A DNA stretch of 64,000 nucleotides from Gorsachius magnificus (GCA_034008185.1 CM067086.1:868001-932000), one strand, 5' to 3'; counted from the stretch's first letter, positions 1 through 12,280 are shown. Numbers and translations: made by a program. The notes: generated from the sequence alone by a model not told the origin.

Positions 1-1187
1 CAAATTGAATTTTACTTTTGTCATGCCCCAGCCCGCATTCAAACAGCTTCACAACCATGCTTGTTCTTAAATCTGGGACGGTATCGTAGGCATACTGCTA
101 AATTTGAAGCAGATGTGTTCTGAAAAACTCAAACTTACTTTAAAATAAAAAAAGTAGAAACTTAAACCAGAAGCACCCAACAGTCTGGCTTCTTTTGTGT
201 AAATAAAAGGAAGTGGGAGAATCACCAGAAAGAAGCATGCAAGAGAATTCTGGAAGCCACCAGGCCTGTCGTTTCTTCCTGGTGGGAAGGAAAAAACCCA
301 ATCTACTCGAAATTAGAAGCGGTCAAGTCATCTATTATTTCTTTTCTTCTGTTACTCCTGGAAATCCAGCAGCCACAGAGGTTTTTTCAAAGGCTGGTTA
401 ACCCAAAACGTTTTCCTTGCTGGCTCCGCAGTGCTTGGGTGAGCGGCTGCCAGCGTGGCCGCGGCAGGCACAGGCACGGCCACAGCAAGGCACGCTTCCC
501 CGCTGGGTGTCCGTGGCCAAGGGCACCAGCTAGCTACTGGCCACAGCTCCAGTAAAACCATCACAGCCCCACGCCACGCTCCCGCACCTCAAAGGCAGCG
601 CCAGCATTCACTGAACCAGGGGATCGATGCACATCGCCCCCGATATAGAGAGACACATGCTTTAAGGTGGCAAAACAACCCGCGCCACCCAGGTTTTTCA
701 TCTCATTAACCCACACACACCTAAGTGTTGCCTAACCCTCCCATTTGCATATGCAGCTTCTTCATTTCCCCAACCACCACACACGTGCACTGGGCAGCCC
801 TCGGAAAGACCAAGTTTCCTGAATACAGACAGAGCCCTTGCATAGGCAATGAGGTAAACGTTCTCAAAATATTTGCTGGGTTTACTGGTTTTACACATGG
901 GGCTGGTATTTTAGACACGCACAGTGTGTTCCCTCAGGGAAAGTGATGACACGACGAGACACAGAGTTCCAAGACAGAAAGCGACTGGGAACTGGTTGCT
1001 GCTGTAGCCTGAAGAATTTTGGCCTTCAGCCCCGCTCCCAGGCTGCTCTCAAGGAAGGGGGCCACTGGAAGCTGGCCCAGTTGTTGTGGAGGACCTGGAC
1101 CCTGCTAAGATATGCAATTCCCTCTCCCCCAGCTATTTTGCTGAAAGCACAAATCACTGCTGGAAAATATAAAAAGGCAACCTTTAC
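1..1187. other. RMDN3 intron, left edge
   Basis: No exon was recognised. The next RMDN3 exon, which should begin with a Tyr-Gly codon pair and encode the next part of the TPR-like domain, is not in this stretch, so the downstream exons must lie beyond the left edge of the window. No repeat was recognised. Confidence 0.5.
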
Positions 1188-1455
1188 CGCCAGCTTGTTA
1201 TTCAGCAGCAACTGGAATCCCTCTCGCTTCTCCCGCTCATCTCCGCTGTGCAAGCGGTCAGCCTGCTGCAGTAGCTGACCCAGGCCTTCCTCCACCGAGG
1301 AATCTGAGATTAAATGCGTTTCATCCTCGTTGACGAGATCCAGGGAATCCCGTCGCGCAGTCCTCACTGTTTCACAGCTCACTTCGTCTTCTCCTTCTTC
1401 GCTCTCTCTCTCGGACTCCCGGTCGTAATCAGACTCGGCGTTGGCGGTGGTGTAC
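1188..1455 (-). CDS. RMDN3: RMDN3 exon, acidic linker and start of TPR-like domain
   Basis: The exon is 268 bp, with acceptor ctcaaag|GTACACC and donor CTGGCG|gtaaagg. The first base completes a Gly codon from the previous exon (GGY). It encodes YTTANAESD, an acidic run ([14 protein letters not shown]), RRDSLDL and then [27 protein letters not shown]. The last residue, Ala, replaces the usual Val before the next exon. Confidence 0.94.
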
Positions 1456-4400
1456 CTTTGAGGGGAAAAAAAAAAACAAACCCAAACCAAACCACAACAT
1501 AAAAAACGACAACACAAAATCAGTTTGAGGAGACGCTGTGCAGCCTGTGACAGTTTTATACAGATGGTCCAGAAAAAACAATTCTTCCCAGTAGAGGAAG
1601 AGGAGTATCCTAGCTTCTCCTGGAGAACAGCGTGCAATCCAAGCATCTCAAGTAACACACCAGTCATTATGTCTCGCCCGATACACCCAACCTCAAAAAG
1701 CTGGAGGAAGAAGCCCCCCCTCCCACAAGTTAAGTAGAACTCAGCCCCTAGTGTCCACATCTCACCTGCACACCATAACAGCTTCTCTTAGGCCTTCTAA
1801 CTTCAACGTGAGAGAATCAACCAACCAAGAACAGAGCCAGGACAATTCAGTTAAATATAGGGATTTTAAAAGAGAATTTCAACACAAAATTCGACCCGCT
1901 CACCCATGTGGAAAATATAACCTGAGGTTTTTAGCTTCTTCCAGGAAATTTCAGACGCAGCAGCTGTTCTGGAAGTATCTAGTACCTCCATCATCTTGTC
2001 TGAGCGCTAAATACGGAACAGCTTGCTCACGCTGACGTGGTAAAAGGTACAAAACAGTAGGAGAGCGATCCAAATTGTTTCACGTGAGCGAGAAGTCCAG
2101 CAAGGAGACAGCAGATGAGCCACAAAAAACCACCATGTGCACAAAAACGCAGGCAATGACTGCCTGCTAAATGAGTCAAACGAACCAGGACAGAGCTCAG
2201 ACCAAAGTTTCCGCAAATGGCCAAAATTAAACTGCCCCAAGCCGTATACAGGCACCTCAGCTGGGAATTTAAGACAGCATTATATCATAGAATCAATCAA
2301 TCATAGAATCAATCAATCATAGAATCAATCAATCATAGAATCAATCAATCATAGAATCAATCAATCATAGAATCAATCAATCATAGAATATTTTGGGGTT
2401 GGAAGGGACCCCTAGAGGTCACCCAGCCCAACCCCCCTGCAGGAGCAGGGACACCTTGAACCACATCAGGTTGCTCACAGCCCCGGCCAACCTGGCCTGG
2501 AATGTTCCCAGGGATGGGGCCTCCACCACCTCTCTGGGCAACCCCTGCCAGGGTTTCACCACCCTATGTATTGACTGATACCATGGCAGTGGGCTGTCTA
2601 CTTACAGAATTAATTTCTTTTTAAAGATGACTCTCTGTTTGTCCCCCTCACGTTTCTCTGCAAGCCCTTAACTGAAGGATGAGCGCAGGTCAGCCAGTCA
2701 TTTGCGAATGTGAGCTTTTGTATTTAGATGGCGTGGGTTTATCCGAGTAGAAAGCTCGCTCTCTGAAGCACGCTACTTCAAACCCCATAAATGCTCCAGC
2801 CTAGGGGACGCTTGTACTTGTTTCCCAATTAAACTGCGCCCAAGCTGTGTGTTGAACTTCACAAGTTCTGCTGGAATCAAAGGTGACTCCAGCAGGCTGG
2901 GGGCGTTCGGTAGCTACAGCTGCGCTCTTGGCTGGATTTTCCAGCGCTCCCTGGGCAAAGCTGCCTTTGTCTGGAGACAAAGATACGTGACCAAAGCCCA
3001 TATCTGAAGCAAGCAGTTGCAGCAATTTGGCCACACGTAGATAACAAGACACATTTGGCTATCGAGGCTTCAGTTTTCTGAAGAACCATCCATAAGGCTC
3101 AAGCGTTTCCCTCTCTGGTAGAAGGCAACACACGCCCTCACTTACCACAGCCTCCACCTCTCATCTGTAGTCTTTTAAAACTCACCACTTCGTACCGAAA
3201 ACATTTTAAGACAAGAAATAAGGTTAACAAGAAATAACGTTACCAGTCAGTCTTATCGCTGCAAAGCCAGGACAGTGAGCACTACCTCATGAGGTTCAAC
3301 AAGGCCAAGTGCAAGGTCCTGCCCCTGGGTCGGGGGAACCCCCGGTATCAGTACAGGCTGGGGGAAGAAAGGATGGAGAGCAGCCCTGCCCAGAGGGACT
3401 TGGGGGTGCTGGGGGATGAAAAGCTGGCCATGAGCCGGCCATGGGCGCTGGCAGCCCAGAAGCCAGCCCTACCCTGGGCTGCATCAGGAGAAGCGTGGCC
3501 AGCGGCGAGGGAGGGGATTGTGCCCCTCTGCTCTGCTCTGGGGAGACCTCCCCTGGAGCCCTGCGTCCAGCTCGGGAGCCCTCAGCACAAGGAGGACATG
3601 GACCTGTTGGAGCGGGGCCAGGGAGGGCTACTAAAATGATCCGAGGGGCTACTAAAATGCTCCGAGGGCTGGAGCCCCTCTACTAGGAGGCCAGGCTGGG
3701 AGAGTTGGGGGTGTTCAGCCTGGAGCAGAGAAGGCTGCGGGCAGAGCTGAGTGCGGCCGCTCAGGGCTTCAAGGGGGCCCAGAGGAAAGGGGGGGACAAG
3801 CTTTTTAGTAGGGCCAGCTGGGACAGGACAAGGGGGGATGGCTTGAAACTGAAGCAGGGCAGGTTTAGGCTGGATCTAAGGAAGAAATTCTTTCCAATGA
3901 GGGTGGTGAAACACTGGAACAGTTGCCCAGAGAGGTGGTGGAGGCCCCATCCCTGGGAACGTTCCAGGCCAGGTTGGACGGGGCTGTGAGCAACCTGATG
4001 TGGTTCAAGGTGTCCCTGCTCCTGCAGGGGGGTTGGGCTGGGGGACCTCTAGGGGTCCCTTCCAACCCAAAACATTCTATGATTTTATGATTCTACCAGT
4101 GGAGAGGCTGGAGACCAGGCAGGCAGCACTACGTTAACGGGTAACACAGCCACGCAATGGTAGGGGGGGCACCGGCCCAGCTCCGTTTCAGATTGAGTTC
4201 AATGCTTCGTTTCGTGATATTTTCTGAAGATTAATGATATTTATTAGTTCTCTAGACCACCGCATTTTTTGGTACCTAAACAGAAACTCCTCAAATTCTC
4301 TGATTTCCCACCCCAAGCCACCACGCAGCACGGTTGCGGGCGACACAGCTGCGCCTCACTACAACACTGCAAAGGTCTCTGTGCTTCAGCTGAAACCACT

Positions 4401-7400
4401 TTCTGTGCCCAAGGCTCCCAAAACACAGCACGGTCGTTAAGAACAGGCAGCAGGGGATGGCTCCTGGGCACTTTTTTTCTCCACCACAAAAAGGTGTTTT
4501 CTCCAGGACAGCTCATACGCGATGCTGCCGGTTTAAAAAGGCAAGTCACAGCGTATTTAACTTCATAAACTCACACGTTTTCAGCAAGATTAAGAGATTT
4601 GGATGTTATCAGCCTGTTCTCTCAGAGCTTACAATGCTGGGAAATTCGTAAGTGCTTTAGTATGCTGAGGTCTCTGGCCAGCACTCATCCTGAACGCACA
4701 TGAAAACCTTCTCTCTGGAACAAAAAAAGCACATGGGGGGCAGAGGAGGCATAGCAGCCCAGGCGGCCAACGCCGTGCCAAAGCAATAAAGGGAAATGAA
4801 GCAGCCCAAGGCCTCTGGGCTCCTGAAAACTTGTGGTTATTTTTATGAATTGTACATGAAATTGGAGGAGATGCTTCTGTCCCCGTGGTTTACAAAACAG
4901 AGCTGAACTGTGAGTTCCTCTTCTGAATTTCATTAAAAGGACACAACTGCCAGAAACAAATACACAGCTGAAATTATCCGTTGAGAACAGTCCCATTCCT
5001 CCTCCCAGCGGCTGCTGAAAAGCTTGAATAGTCTTTTCCAAAATTCACATTTCCTACCCTGATTTTCTGCTAGAAAATTCTGGTATTTACATCTCTAAAT
5101 GCAATACTGCGTACTAACGGCAGCTGGTCCTGAACAGAAAATATTACACCTATTTATGTAGGACAAATACCAGAGCAAGAAATTACACACTATTCCATTT
5201 CTTTTTACATCAGGTGAGAGCTGCTTACGCACTAGTTCTCCACACTGGTCATTAAACCTAATTACGGATTTTAACTAAAAGATAAGAACTGTCGTGAGGT
5301 TCCCAAGAAAGTAGTGAGGTTTTGCAGTAAAATCATATCCCTGCTCCGCAGCTCGCCGGAGGTCCCTAAGGAGGGCGCCTTCCCTGAACCTTAGAATTGT
5401 TGCTGGCCTCTATCACGGCTTAAACTTTTCTAACGATCAGATGATACCTGCCGCTATCTGCCGAAAAGGACCGTCCTTTTTGGCACGCTGTACAAACTGT
5501 ATCGGCAGCCTGGTGATTCAATGCATTGGTTACTGTCTAGATAGCAAGGCCTTGTCTTCTGAACCTAGTTTTAAAATTCATTATGCAGCCTTGTTACCTA
5601 TTAGGCCATCGTGAATCGCTTACTCCCCAATTTTGCTTTCATATGAACACCCGCTTCAGATGAATGAAGTGGTTCTACAACCTAGAAATTAGAATCACGG
5701 AATGGTTTGGGTTGGAACCCTTTCAGCTCCCCCAGCCCAGCCGTCCCCACCCCGCCCCCCCCCAACCCGGCCCCCCCCGGGGCGCCCCTTCCGCCCCCTG
5801 ACAGCCCTTTGGGGAAGGAATTGTTCCCCAGGGCCAACCTCACCCTGCCCTGGCACAACTTCAGGCTGCTCCCCCTCGTTCCATTGCCCCTTCCCTGGCC
5901 AGAGCCCCCGGGGCCCCCCCCTCCCCAGCAGCCTGGGGCTCCAGACCCCTCCCCAGCTCCGCTGCCCTTCTCTGGACACGCTCCAGCCCCCCCAGGTCCT
6001 TCGGGGAGGGAGGGTCCCAACCCTGACCCCAGCACTCGAGGGGTGGCCCCCCCAGTGCCCAGCACAGGGGCACGGTCCCTGCCCTGCTCCTGCTGGCCAC
6101 ACCACTCCTGATACAAGCCAGGATGCCGCTGGCCCTCTTGGCCACCTGGGCACCCTGCTGGCTCATATTCAGCCCCCTCTCGACCAACCCCCCCAGCTCC
6201 TTTTCCGCCGGGCAGCTTTCCAGCCCCTCGTCCCCACGCCTGTAGCGTTGTGTGGGGTTGTGGTGACCCCAGGGCAGGACCCGGCCCTTGGCCTTGTTGA
6301 ACCTCACCCAGTTGGGCTGGGCCTGAATGAGACCGCATCAGCGCTCTCCTGCTTCACCAATCCCAGCTACGAAAGGTAAAATACTAAGCGGCACGGTGGC
6401 ACGGCAGCGACAAAGCCTGCTTGCCAGCAGATCCGCGGCTGCTGCTCTAGGAGGACGGTACAGCAACGGCTGCTTTGGCCCCCCCCCATGGCAAACCCGC
6501 GCTACCCAGCGTCAGTCTGCGCCAGCTGAGCGGCTGTTTCGCTGCTACCCAACGGCACGGCGCGGCCAAATCCCGCCTGCCTTGCTCAGTGCTATAATTA
6601 ACTTCAAATCATAGAATCATTTAGGTTGGAAAAGACCTTTAAGATCATCGAGTCCAAACGTGAATGACGTGCTGTTCCAGCTTCCCTTAGAAGGCGTACA
6701 GGGCCAGCGCTGCGTGTTTTCGAACGCGCTTACGTACCTCAGAAGCTACAGAATTCATCTGATTAAGGCACAGAAGAGAAGCGTTTCACCAGAACGGCGG
6801 CAGTCACAGACGTGTGTGCGGCAGACCTCCTGTTTTCTACCCAATATCACAATACTTGCATCTATATTCTCATTTTTAAACTGTTGTTCTTAAAGCATAC
6901 CGCACTTTTCATCTGTCTTTAAGAATTTAGGCAACACAACTGATCCGTGTGACACACTGCGAAAAATCCAGAGGAAATACCCTAGCCAAAGACATTTTAG
7001 TTAATTGGAATATATTTTTAATTTTCTCAGTTTTCCAAACATTCTGAAGTATATTATTGTTTGGAAATCTTATTTACAAACTCTCTCACTCAAGTCCCAG
7101 GCTGGACTTCTACTTCCCTTCTTCTTGCAAGGATCGCTAATTAAATTATTGCTTAAAACCCCTCAAAAACTGTATTTTTTTTTTTTAATCTTTCCCTCCT
7201 TTCTTATTGCGCTTCTCAATCTGGGCCTGGCAGTAGACGACTTACTGTAACAAAAGCAAAGAGAACCAGGATGACAGACACCCAGGGGGAAAAAAAAATC
7301 CCTTCCTTTATGTTGTAAACTGCTCATCAGCCATAAGTAATTGGGCACCAAAGCCCGTAAAAGCTGCTTCTGACCTGGTGCTCTGCTTACCCTCCTTCGC

Positions 7401-8390
7401 TTTCTCCATCGTCCGTGTTGGCTGTTCCTGAGCTGGCTGTGAAATAAATTGAACTGGAGCCGGTGGAATCACTTCGTTCTCTAGGGAAGGGAAACCGCCT
7501 TCGGCGAGTTACTTTCTGGGTTTCTTCCAGATGGGACCTTTGAGGCAGGCAAAAGGAAAAACAAATAAACGTTTGACAGCGAAACGCCTGCTATTTCACC
7601 TCCCTTCTCCTCTCTAACAGGTCCTGTCCACTGCGCTCAAGACCCAAAGAAGTCGCAGGGCGGGTTGCTCTTGCTTACACAAACACCCCGCTCCCACACA
7701 GCGAACATCACGTGCTACAGTTAGAGAAGCCCGAGCACCAGCTTGCTCCGTACACCATCCGTATGTGCCGTCCATGCACAAAAGGACAAACGCATCGCAT
7801 GCGTTCCTCTGACTTCCTCGACGAACAAAGGAATCCCGAAACATCTCGCGCAATACAGGACCTTTCATTCCCTATCAAACGTTACCTGCAGTTGGCAGCA
7901 TGAGGGAGAAAATAGCAGTAAGAAGAGACAGACGCGTAGAGACCAAACAGCCTTCCCGGGCCAGAACGTGAAAGCATGCGTCAGAAACTCAATGCTCCAT
8001 CAGAAAAAAACCCCAACCCTGGCTAAACGTACAATTTTTTTTATTTACATTAATCTCACTGGAGGTGAAGACACCATTCCAGTGGAAAACAGAGACGCTT
8101 TTTCCACTTTTGGATTTTAGATTTAAGAGACTCAATCCCGGCCACGGAGCAAACGCGTGCAGCAGCAGCAAAAGGCAGAAAGGGGCAGTGCCGATACCTG
8201 ACTTCCCCGACGATTTCCGCAGCTAAGTGCTGCAGGCTGTTCCGTAGCTCCTCCACTTCTTTCCTTAGCTCTGCAATGTTCCTTAGCACGAAGTCAAGGC
8301 GCTCCAGCACGTCCACCTGCTCGCCCTGTGTTAGCAGAGGCGTGTACACAGCACCATCGCCCGCTTCCACAGGAACCGGCACCCTGGGCA
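1188..8390 (-). CDS. RMDN3: Regulator of microtubule dynamics 3 (PTPIP51), three internal coding exons
   Basis: RMDN3/PTPIP51 is an outer-mitochondrial-membrane protein. It tethers mitochondria to the ER by binding VAP proteins and has a C-terminal TPR-like lipid-transfer domain. Three minus-strand exons splice in phase: 8198-8390, 7391-7537 and 1188-1455. They encode, in order, a coiled coil ([20 protein letters not shown]), an Arg-rich stretch with [11 protein letters not shown] (a 14-3-3-like site), the FFAT-like VAP-binding motif IYFTASSG, the tyrosine segment [10 protein letters not shown], an acidic region, and the start of the TPR-like region ([26 protein letters not shown]). All match the order known for human RMDN3. 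The first exon, which should carry the N-terminal membrane anchor, and the exons after NNKL are not seen. The gene lies divergent from GCHFR, as in human. The exon assignments are firm; the gene is incomplete here. Confidence 0.93.
2285..2566 (-). repeat. CR1 3' end with expanded 16-bp tail repeat
   Basis: The unit TCATAGAATCAATCAA is repeated in tandem from 2285, six full copies plus a partial. It leads into a minus-strand CR1 3' fragment (ggttggaagggacccctag..., ending near 2566). The short repeats occupy the place of the usual 8-bp CR1 3' tail. Confidence 0.9.
3288..4096 (+). repeat. CR1 LINE fragment, ORF2 C-terminus and 3' end
   Basis: A plus-strand CR1 of about 0.8 kb. It retains degenerate reverse-transcriptase-tail coding ([36 protein letters not shown]) with stops and frame breaks, and ends in ACATTCTATGATTTTATGAT. 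Confidence 0.9.
5691..6323 (-). repeat. CR1 LINE fragment
   Basis: A minus-strand CR1 starting agaatcacggaatggtttgg and running to gttgggctgggcc. The long open frames seen on both strands here are CR1-derived and GC-driven. Confidence 0.88.
6608..6658 (-). repeat. Short CR1 3' end
   Basis: About 50 bp with atcatagaatcatttaggtt and aagatcatcgagtcc, the 3' terminus of a minus-strand CR1. Confidence 0.85.
7391..7537 (-). CDS. RMDN3: RMDN3 exon with FFAT-like motif
   Basis: The exon is 147 bp, with acceptor ctcaaag|GTCCC and donor GGAGG|gtaagc. The first G completes the Arg codon split from the previous exon. It encodes [37 protein letters not shown] and a Glu/Asp end. The FFAT-like core is conserved, with Ile where human has Val. 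Confidence 0.94.
8198..8390 (-). CDS. RMDN3: RMDN3 exon with coiled coil
   Basis: The acceptor reads ttaagcag on the minus strand, just above 8390, and the donor is GTCAG|gtatc. The exon is 193 bp: two bases completing a codon, 63 codons, then two bases (AG). It encodes [11 protein letters not shown] followed by a heptad-like helix ending AAEIVGEVR. An alternative acceptor three bases upstream (ttaag) would add one residue. Confidence 0.92.
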
Positions 8391-9307
8391 CTGCTTAAAG
8401 ACAACAGGAGGAGAACAAGTCCATTAGGTGCAAATGGGAAAGGATTCCCCGTGGGAAATCTCAGTGCAATTTTGTTTTCAGAAGATGAAAGATAGGAGGC
8501 TTGGGTTTGAATATCGCTGCCTGACCTGGCCTGAGGTTTTGAGTTCTTCCACTGGTTTACCGCTCCCTTCTCCGACGCCAGCATCTAGCCACACTTAACA
8601 GATTTGCAATAGCAATTAGGGGTAAATAAAGCTCTTCTGACTACACTTCTGTAAAAATCCCCTCGTAGAAATTGTTTTCGAAAGAGCAAAATCCATACTG
8701 AATATCACAAACACTACCATAGGTAAGGAAGCTGCTGCTTTTTTTAAAGTCCTTTCTGAAAATTAATTTAATTCCTATTCTATGTGCTTCTGTATTAACA
8801 TCACAGCAAAAAGCTACACTCTGCTTTTCTCCAGAGTCACCCCAGGAGACCGTCAGCCAGGGAAGCAACCAGCTCACAAGACAACATGTGACAACGAGCA
8901 AGGACAAGGGAAGCCAGTCTGGGCCACAAGAGACCAAAAGCCAAACAAAACCCCCCACAAAACCCCCTCTATTCTTATTCAAGGGGAAAAAAAAAAAAAA
9001 AAAAAGCCACAGAAACCCAAAGAGGAGACATCGCGCTTTGAACGGCAGTCCAGTCGCCAAAACGTGTCCTTGCCTCGGACTGCACATCTAGAACCTTTAC
9101 CAGCCTGTGTGATCAGCCAGCACGCAGGACCAGATTTACATCTGGGGATGTTAAACACGTTTTCCTGAAAGCTCATAGATATTATAAATAAATATACTAC
9201 CAGTTACATTGGTTATTTAAGAAAGGACACTCTCTATACTAATGACAACAGAGAATCACTCTCAGAAAAGCAGCCAGGCTTGTGGAAACGCAGGGCGTAT
9301 CTTAGAC
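8391..9307. other. RMDN3 upstream intron, no gene seen
   Basis: No exon was recognised. An A run of about 20 bp lies near 8986-9005. The upstream RMDN3 exon(s), which would carry the membrane anchor, are not visible here. Confidence 0.45.
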
Positions 9308-9800
9308 TCATAGAATCGCTTTGGTGGGAAAAGCCCTTTAAGATCATCGAGTCCAACCGTTAACCTCACCCTGCCATCCCACCACTAAACCCTGTCCCTA
9401 AGCACCTCATCTATCCTTCTTTGAAATCCCTCCAGGGATGGGGACTCCACCACCTCCCTGGGCAGCCCATTCCAGAGCCTGACAGCCCTTTGGTGAAGAA
9501 GTTTTTCCCAATGTCCAACCTAAACCTGCCCTGGCGCAGCTTCAGACCATTCCCCCTCATCCCATCACCTGTTCCCTGGGAGCAGAGCCCGCCCCCCCGC
9601 CTCCTCTGCTCCAGGCTGAACCCCCCCAGCTCCCCCAGCCGCTCCCCAGCAGCCTGGGGCTCCAGACCCCTCCCCAGCTTTGTGGCTCTCCTCTGGACAT
9701 GTTCCAGCGATGCAACGTCTTTCTTGGAGGGAGGGGCCCAAAACTGACCCCAGCATTCGAGGGGCGGCCTCACCAGCACCCAGTACAGGGGCACGGTCAC
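9308..9800 (-). repeat. CR1 LINE fragment
   Basis: A minus-strand CR1 beginning tcatagaatcgctttggtgg, with degenerate ORF2 tail coding on the minus strand. Confidence 0.88.
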
Positions 9801-10329
9801 TTCCAGAGCACCCTGCACCCAGGCGCCTCAACTCAGAGGTGGCAATCTAAATTCTCCGAAAGCAAGGAGCACGGCTGTCTTCTCCCTCCTCTCCCTTTGC
9901 TGCTCAGAAACGATGCTGTTTGCTTTGCTGCTTCCTCACGACGGGGCTGTGCACCATCTCAGCGCGTTGTCTTCAAGCGCCTGCCCGACTTGGGCCACCC
10001 CATCAGCGAAGGCAGCCGCTCCTCGTTTCCCAAGTCCTGCTCAGGACCTGCTGCTTCGGGGTGAAGTCCCAGGAAACGGGGTGAACCGATTCCTTCCAAA
10101 GAACAGGGCCAGAAACACAGGACAGGCGTTCGCTGCAGCAATGGTTACCAGCCTACCAAAGCCACCGGTCAGTCGCACGGGTGGATCCTCTCTCCTGTTA
10201 CTACCACAGCGCCGGTATCATGCATGCTACGTGTGGCGTAGTGGGAAAATGCTAAGGTACGAGGATCTAAAACCTGGATCTGCAGCAGCACGGATTGAAA
10301 CACCACTCACAGGCCACTCCCGCTCCAGC

Positions 10330-10835
10330 ACAGAATCCCAGGTTGGAAGGGAGCTCCAGGATCACCCGGCCCAACCTCTCCGGGCAAGAGCCCAGCCTAG
10401 ACAAGATGGCCCAGCACCCTCTCCAGCTGAGGCTTAAAGTGCCCAGTGTGGCGGAGCCAACCCTTCCCCTGGGGAGATCGTTCCCATGGGTGACTGTTCT
10501 CATGGGGAAAAACTTCCCTCTCGTGTCCAGTCGGAATCTCCCCAAGAGCAACTTGTGTCCATTCCCCCTTGTCCTCTCCATGGGACTCCTTGTGACAAGG
10601 GAGTCTCCATCCTCCTTGTACCCACCCCTTAGGTACTGGTACGTGGTGATGAGATCCCCCCTGAGCCTCCTTTGCTCCAGCCTGAACAAACCCAGCTCTC
10701 CCAGCCCATCCTCACAGGGCTGAGAGAGGCTTCCCAGCCCTCGGATCCCCTTGGTGGCCCTGCTCTGGGCCCCTCCAGCCTGCCCACAGCTTTTTGGTAC
10801 AGCGGGGACCAGAACTGCACACCGAGGCGAGCCTT
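10330..10835 (-). repeat. CR1 LINE fragment
   Basis: A minus-strand CR1 of the subfamily starting agaatcccaggttggaaggg. It is closely similar to the copy at 45891-46273. Confidence 0.87.
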
Positions 10836-11188
10836 CAGACACCCCAAAAAGGGCGTGCAGGTAAGAGTTCTTCCCTGGGAGCAGTTTTATTTTTTAAGCC
10901 TGGCCTACCGGCCTGTGTGTGCTGCTGACGGGGAGCACCCGGCGCCAGCTGTGCTGGCCTCATCCCAAAACCCAAGCAGTCGCCATGAGCAAGCGCGGCT
11001 TCGCCTTCTGCTCCTGCAGCCTCGGGCAGGCCCGGAGGGGCCCGGTGCCGCGGGAGAGCGCTCGGGCTGATGCTCGGGGAGGAGGGGGGGGGACCCGGCC
11101 CTTCACGCCGCCACCCGCCAAAGCGGCCCGGCCAGCACCGGCTGCAAAGGAACCGTGGGGCACCCAAAGCCCCTGCCCCGGCTGCCCT

Positions 11189-11562
11189 CGGGAAGGGACG
11201 GGACGGGAAGGGACGGGACGGGAAGGGACGGGAAGGGACGGGACGGGAAGGGACGGGACGGGAGACGGGAAGGGACGGGAAGGGACGGGAAGGGAAGGGA
11301 CGGGAAGGGAAGGGAAGGGAAGGGAAGGGACGGGAAGGGAAGGGAAGGGAAGGGAAGGGAAGGGAAGGGACGGGAAGGGAAGGGACGGGAAGGGAAGGGA
11401 CGGGAAGGGAAGGGACGGGAAGGGAAGGGACGGGAAGGGAAAGGGGGATGGGAAAGGGAAGGGACGGGAAGGGAAGGGACGGGAAGGGAAGGGACGGGAA
11501 GGGAAGGGAAGGGAAGGGAAGGGACGGGAAGGGAAGGGACGGGAAGGGACGGGAAGGGACGG
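11189..11562 (+). repeat. Purine-only minisatellite (GGGAA/GGGAC)
   Basis: About 370 bp of GGGAA and GGGAC pentamers in irregular order, purine-rich on the plus strand. Long open frames in several frames arise from the repeat and are not genes. It directly abuts the CpG island at 11563. Confidence 0.95.
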
Positions 11563-11870
11563 CCGTGGCGCCCGCCGCCCGCCCGGCCCCGCGGCGCGGC
11601 TCCTACCCTGGCTCCGGCCCCCCGCGCGCCTGCCGCGCCCCGCCGCCCAGGGCCGCCGCCGCGCCGCCGCCGCCGCCCCAGAGCCAGGCCAGCCCAGCCC
11701 GGCGCCCGCCGCCGCGCCCAGCAGCCCAGAGCCAGGCCCAGCCGCCAGCCCGGCGCGCCACGCCGCCCCCCAGCGCCGCGCCAGCGCCAGGACCGGCCGG
11801 GCCCGGGCCGCGCCATCGCCGGCCCCTCCGCTCCGGGCGCGCGCGGGGTGACGCGGCGGGGAGGCGCCCT
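11563..11870 (-). promoter_or_regulatory. CpG island, candidate RMDN3 5' end
   Basis: A very GC- and CpG-rich block upstream of the recognised RMDN3 exons in transcript orientation. On the minus strand an ATG (about 11815) opens a frame that runs into a possible donor, GCCAGG|gtagga, at 11607/11606. None of the three frames gives a convincing membrane anchor, so only the promoter/first-exon location is suggested. Confidence 0.4.
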
Positions 11871-11977
11871 ATGGCGCGCGCTGAGTCCTCGCTCTACACT
11901 ACATGGGTACCGGGCCTGGAGCGGGCCCCTGTGATCGCGGGCCTATCTTACACCTTAATGCAGTACACGGCGCTCCA

Positions 11978-12280
11978 CCTGCACGTCTACCCCTACATGT
12001 AACCACCTATATGTACACCTACACCTATATGTACACCTACACCTGCACCTGCACGTGCACCTACACCTATATGTACACCTACACCTATATGTCACCTGCA
12101 CTTGCACCTACACCTACACCTATATGTACACCTACACCTGCACCTACACCTGCACGTGCACCTACACCTCCAGCTATACCTGCACCTACACCTATACGTA
12201 CACCTACACCTGCACCTACACCTATATGTACACCTACACCTACACCTATAGGTACACCTACACCTACACCTGCACCTACA
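11978..12280 (+). repeat. Hexamer-based repeat (ACCTAC/ACCTGC/ATGTAC)
   Basis: About 300 bp of six-base units such as cacctacacctatatgtaca. They read as Cys/Tyr/Thr- or Pro/Thr-rich open frames on the plus strand and Gly/Val or Cys/Arg-rich frames on the minus strand. These are artefacts of the repeat. Confidence 0.92.

Larger units (their letters stand above)
1456..7390. other. RMDN3 intron with CR1 insertions
   Basis: This is a 5.9-kb intron. It holds the CR1 copies listed separately, a pyrimidine-rich patch and A/T-rich sequence with short T runs (for example near 7170-7190). No exon or RNA gene was recognised outside the repeats. Confidence 0.6.

Noticed and set aside
11607..11817. Minus-strand ATG frame in the CpG island as RMDN3 exon 1
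   Set aside because: The ATG frame lacks a credible membrane anchor. Another frame shows a faint resemblance (LLGAAAGAGL then GGRSQ) but has no ATG. Reported only as a candidate promoter region.
10919..12002. Several open frames of 240-310 codons on both strands
   Set aside because: They are produced by the GGGAA/GGGAC array and the adjoining CpG island; composition is repetitive and no domain is present.
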